Source: Physcomitrium patens (Eukaryota > Streptophyta > Bryopsida > Funariales > Funariaceae). Taken from it: 64,000 nucleotides of DNA. Where the stretch lies: the NCBI RefSeq assembly GCF_000002425.4, contig NC_037269.1, forward strand, positions 12,177,290-12,241,289. Direction: 5' to 3'. The notes under the pieces were generated by a model that did not search any database, was not told the DNA's origin, and saw nothing but the letters and a program-made list of their open reading frames with translations. Both the position numbers and the translations under genes were made by a program. Below, in pieces: positions 59,600 through 64,000 of the stretch. Numbering within the stretch: the first letter of the stretch is position 1; each line of letters begins with the position of its first letter.

Positions 59600-62500
59600 A
59601 TTGAAAGGGCTTAGATTTTTGAGGATAGCGTCGATGAAACTCCTATACCTTTTGCGATATATTGATAAGATTTTTCGCTAATTTCCATATGCGCTCATTG
59701 ATATCATAGCTACTCCAATGCACTAGATATTCCAATTTCCTCCACTTGTGCCACAAATCTAATATATTTTCGACCTTGTATTCCTTATGGTTCTCAATTT
59801 CAATACTAGGTGGCACATATTGCACTCTTCCAGGAAAAGATGACTCTCAATAAGGCTCCAACAAAGAAACATGAAAGATTGGGTGTACCTTCATAGTAGC
59901 AGGTAATCCGTGATGGTTTGCAACTTGATTGATTTGCTTCTGGATGACAAATGGTCTCAATCTCTGGTAATTCAACTTATCACATGGTCGCTTGGTTTTG
60001 ATATTCCGTCAAAGCAGCCATACTTTATCTCCAATTTTGAAAGTAAGTGCGTGATTCTGAAATTTATCTGCGGACGCCTTTTAAGCTTCTTGGGCAGTTT
60101 GCAATTGAAGCTTCAATGTAATTAGAAGCTCCAATAGTTGTTTCACAAATCCTTCAACTGTCGAGTTGTTATTAGTTGACGGTCTCAACAAATTAAGCTT
60201 TGATGATACCCATAGTTAGAAAAGAATGGTGTTTGTTGAGTCGATGCATGAAGGGTGTTGTTATATGCAAACTTGACTAACGATAGATATGCACTCCAAT
60301 CATCTTATTTATAGTTGATGGTGCATTGTAAATACTGCTCCAAAGTTTGATTCATCCGTTCTATTTGGCTGTCAGTTTGAAGGTAGAAAGCCGAAGAAAG
60401 CTTGATATCCACCTTCAATATGTCAAAGAGAGATCTCCAAAACTTTGATACAAATTGGGTTCTTCGATCCGACACGATATCATCTGATAAACCGTGATAT
60501 CAATATACACTATCAAGAAAGAACCTTGTTGTGTCTTTGCTTGATGATGTTTTCTTGTAAAGGACAAAGTATGCCATCTTTGTAAGCCAATCTACCACAA
60601 CAAAGATGTTGTCAAATGAATTCGATGGCGACATGTCCTTAATGAAGTCCATAGAAACTAAAGACCATGGCCGACGTAGAATAAGCAATGGCTGAAGAAG
60701 ACCATAAGGACGATGCCAAGGGTTCTTGGATCTTGAACAAATGTCATAGGAGAGGACAAAATCCTTGACATCCTTTTATATTTGGAGCCACCAAAAATCT
60801 CGAAAAATAAGTTCTAAGGTCTTATTGAATCCAAAATGTTCTGTAATTGGAAATTTGTGTCAAGATTGAAGAACTCAAAGTCGTGCTGGTTCCTTTGGAA
60901 TATACAACCGCTCCTCAAAGTATAAAAGATCTCCTTCCACCTTGAACTTGTCATTATTGACATGTTGCATGATATTGAGGGCTACAGAATTTTCAATAGT
61001 CGCAGTACGTACTTGGTTGAGGAAGTCAACATTAATTGATATTATAGTAGAGCAAAGCATGAATTATTCCAACTTCAACAATATTGTACACTGTTGATTA
61101 AACGTTGATTCTCCAGTCTTTTGTGCTAGATACAATCTCTTTGATAATGCATGAGATAGTCCTTATTGCTTTCCATGTCGATAAGTAATAACAAAGTCAA
61201 ACCTGGATAGCAACACATTCCATCAAGCTTGACGACGATTCAGAATCCGAGCCGACATGAAGGACTCCAAATTCTTATGATCTGTGTATATGATCACCGG
61301 ATGCACATCTCTTTTGAGAAAGTGACGCCACTCTTGGAAAAAATCCACTATTGCAAGAAGTTCTTTATTATGGATCTCATAATTCATCTCGACAGCAGAA
61401 AACTTTCGAGAGTAGAATGCAACTAGATGAAGCTTCTTGTCTATGCATATTTGCAAAAGTATAGCTCTCATAGCAAAATCTGAAGCATCAGTCTCTAAAT
61501 AGAAGGCCTTTGTAAAGTTTGGATGTACCAAGATTGGAGCCATAATAAATGCCGTCTTAAGATCTTCAAATACTTTTTTCTGCTAGAAGTCCCCATTCAA
61601 GCTTGTCTTTACATATCAATCGAGTGAGCGGAGCAATAACTTGAGAATAATTTTTGATGAAGATCTGATAGAAATTAGCAAAGCTAAGAAAGCATTATAC
61701 ATCTCTAATCGTGTTTAGAACTTCCCATGATACGATTGCTTCTACCTTCTTAGGATCCATCTTCAAGCCTTTCGTAGTTGCAATGAATCCCAAAAATTCT
61801 ATCTCAGTTTGGTTAAACAAGCACTTCTCCAACTTGGCGTAAAGTCCTCACTTGTACAGTTTTTTAAGGACCAGACGAACGTAATTCTCATACTCTTCTA
61901 CGTTCTTGGAAAATATCAAAATATCATCTAGATAGATGACAACAAAATTATCAAGGTGCTCTCAAAAGATGTCATTCATTATGTATTGAAAGACCGCTAG
62001 AGCATTGGCAAGACCGAAAGGCATGACATTATATTCAAAATGGCCATACCTTGTACGGAAAGCTATCTTCCATTCGTCTCCTTCCTTGATTTACACGAGG
62101 TTGTAAGCTCTCATTAGATCAATCTTTGTAAAGATTCTTGCACATCCAAATTCCTCTAAAAGACCTGATATCAAGGGTAATGGATAATAATTCTTCTTTA
62201 TCATCTTGTTGAGACTTCAATAATCCACACACATCCGTAGCAAGCCATCTTTCTTCTTCACAAATAAGATTGGTGCCTCGGTGGCAACTTCGAATGACAA
62301 ATGAAGTTCTTGGCTAGATTCTCGTCAATGTACTTTTACAACTCTACTAACTCCATCTGCGATAAATTGTAGATTAGGCCAAAAAGTAGTTGTGCTCCTT
62401 CCTGTAAGTCTATGTCACAATCATATGGTCAATGCTCTGGTAGCATGTCGACATTTTTCTTTTGCAATACGTCTTCAAAATCCTTATATTGCTCCAATAT

Positions 62501-62960
62501 ATTTGCTGTCAAAATCTTCTCTCTGTTAGTAGGAGTCGCATCAATGACAAATGGTGTGCCTTCCTTGGACGATGTAACAAACGCTCTTGCTCCAATAAAT
62601 AAGGATTTTTTTTATTCGAAATCTTCTAATAGGCTTACTCTCAGAATGTTCTATAAGAAATGTCATCCTTCGTAACTTCCAATCTATGGATGGATTACTC
62701 ATTTCTAATCGAGAAAGACCAAGAATAATAGGATTTGACAGGGTTCTAATAATATTAAAAATAATATAACTACTATGGTCTTTAAATATCACCTCTATAG
62801 ATTTTGATTCATAGGTGATACTATCAGACAATAAAAATCGTCCATCTATTACTTCTACGTGAACGAGTTTAGGTTTTTGTACTAAAAGAATCTTCTTATG
62901 CTTAGCAAATTTTTTGTCCAAAAAGCAAGAAGATGCTCTTGAATTTAATAACGCTAAGAT
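59600..62960 (-). pseudogene. Element 4 pol
   Basis: Protease reads NSR in place of DSG near 62935-62945, so the catalytic Asp is lost through a GAT to AAT change. RT lies at about 61.6-62.35 kb. RNase H is open for 106 codons (61223-61543, with ETDASDFAM and YTDHKNLESF). Integrase keeps an open core segment at 60500-60688 (SMDFIKDM, IFVVVDWLTKMAYF). The chromodomain is at 59643-59825 (KLEYLVHWSSYDINERIWK), one of the best preserved parts. Confidence 0.85.
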
Positions 62961-62979
62961 TTTTAGTTTCTGAGGGCTA

Positions 62980-64000
62980 AAAGATAGAAGAATGGTAAAA
63001 CAATGGGCAGGCTAAGTGGAAAGAGACGAACCTGATTGTTGTTGTGGTATTGAATTTTTGAGCCGCACGGTTCTTATTGTGGCTGGGCATCTTTGTTTTT
63101 CTGAACAAACATGCCTCTAGTCCTGACAATGCGTCAATTTTGCTTCTTGGGATAGTTTCCAGCTCTGTGGCCTTTTTTACCACAATACAAGTATAGTCCT
63201 TCCTCCATACGTCGCTTTTTTTCTTCTAGAGTTAGAGATTTGATATGTATCGCATCAATTTACAAGTCTTCGACCTCTAAATGTGAATTCAAGCTGTTTG
63301 CTGATATAGTTGGAGCATGGTGAGCCGTATGTTATTTTGAGCGTTGGTCTTGGCGACATTGAAACAGGCAGTTATTGCACTTCACAGTTTGGCTAATGGC
63401 TTTGTTGAGCATTCACAAATTAAGAAGAGATAATAACAAATCTTTCATGTCGTCCTTCAAACTCCAATAAAATTGACTCATCAATGCTTTCTCGTCCCAA
63501 TTAATGTCGTATGCTAATTATTTGAAATCTGATGCATAGATTGACGCAGAGCATGCACCTTGGCGTAGCGATCGGATCTTTGTTGTAGTCCATTGTGCCT
63601 TGTCATGTTTGCCAAATGCTTCCGCAAACACCTCCAAAAAAGTTTTGAAGTTGTTCAAAATTGACAATCTTTTTTCAAACAAAGGAGCAAATCATGATAG
63701 AACTTGCTTCGTGAGCAAAGTTCCAACCAGTCCAATACATGATTCTTCCATCGGATAGCGTTTGGACTGTAAAGCTATTATCAATATAATTTGATTGACA
63801 AAACCTCAAAACTTGGAATGCGTACCATCGAACTTGTCTAGAAGGCTAATTTGGAGCTCTTTTTGTTGTAAGACCAATAGTCCTTGTTGAACTAGAGGCA
63901 AAGCTGCTTCTCTTGGTGCTCAAGCTTGAGGCTGGTGAATCCTTGATTGCCATTCCAGATGCTCCATCATTATGAAGTCTTACAATGATTCCTTCAATCT
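62980..64000 (-). pseudogene. Element 4 gag (partial, runs off the window)
   Basis: The zinc-knuckle position (63152-63193) reads Y-X2-C-X4-H-X4-Y: the first and last Cys have become Tyr, each a G-to-A change. The rest of gag upstream is recognisable by its collinearity with element 1 gag but is interrupted by stops. Confidence 0.65.

Larger units (their letters stand above)
58678..64000 (-). mobile_element. Element 4: second chromovirus subfamily, nested in element 3, runs off the window
   Basis: Minus-oriented, with a different LTR from elements 0-3. In sense order from the right edge: gag, protease, RT (YLDD at 61923-61934), RNase H, integrase, chromodomain, extra ORF, PPT, 3' LTR. The 5' LTR is beyond the window end. 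The left LTR edge cuts element 3 at 58677, so element 4 is the younger of the two. It is better preserved than element 3 but full of stops. Confidence 0.85.

Overview
The window looks like a stretch of a land-plant nuclear genome, most likely a moss of the Physcomitrium type. This is inferred from its content: an OVATE family protein, a class I HD-Zip factor, split genes with short introns, GC-richer genes in AT-rich spacers full of TA/CA microsatellites, and heavily decayed Ty3/gypsy chromoviruses. No bacterial or viral gene organisation is present. The species cannot be fixed from the sequence alone.

Genic part (1-38.4 kb). A possible 3' terminal exon of an unidentified gene sits at the left edge (to 282). 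An intronless OVATE family gene follows (1316-3532, 738 codons), with the conserved N-terminal motif and the C-terminal OVATE domain. The next clear gene (14722-19808, + strand) has 14 exons. Eleven consecutive internal exons are exactly 102 bp, all in phase 2, and each encodes one 34-residue TPR; the predicted protein has 639 residues. A three-exon class I HD-Zip gene lies on the minus strand (31037-29567, 350 residues). Weaker candidates are a small three-exon gene (31937-32516), a broken or partial gene (36.1-36.6 kb) and a pair of overlapping small minus-strand frames (5762-6155).

Retrotransposon nest (43.6-64.0 kb). At least five related chromovirus copies are stacked. Element 0 (43.6-45.1) is a deletion derivative with two eroded LTRs. 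Element 1 (45105-51498, minus) is structurally complete: 561/560-bp LTRs, an ATGAT target duplication, a PPT, gag, pol with a chromodomain, and an extra intact 140-residue ORF downstream of pol. Element 2 (51.6-54.8, minus) and element 3 (54.8-58.7, plus) are older and meet head to head. Element 4 (58678 to beyond the window end, minus) inserted into element 3. All the gag-pol frames are dead, and nearly every lesion I could read is a C-to-T or G-to-A transition.

The two most interesting observations are the one-repeat-per-exon TPR gene and the extra 3' ORF of the chromoviruses, which is recognisable in two diverged elements. Long stretches (6.2-14.7, 19.8-29.5, 32.5-36.1 and 38.4-43.6 kb) hold no gene I can support. 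I saw no tRNA, rRNA or CRISPR array.
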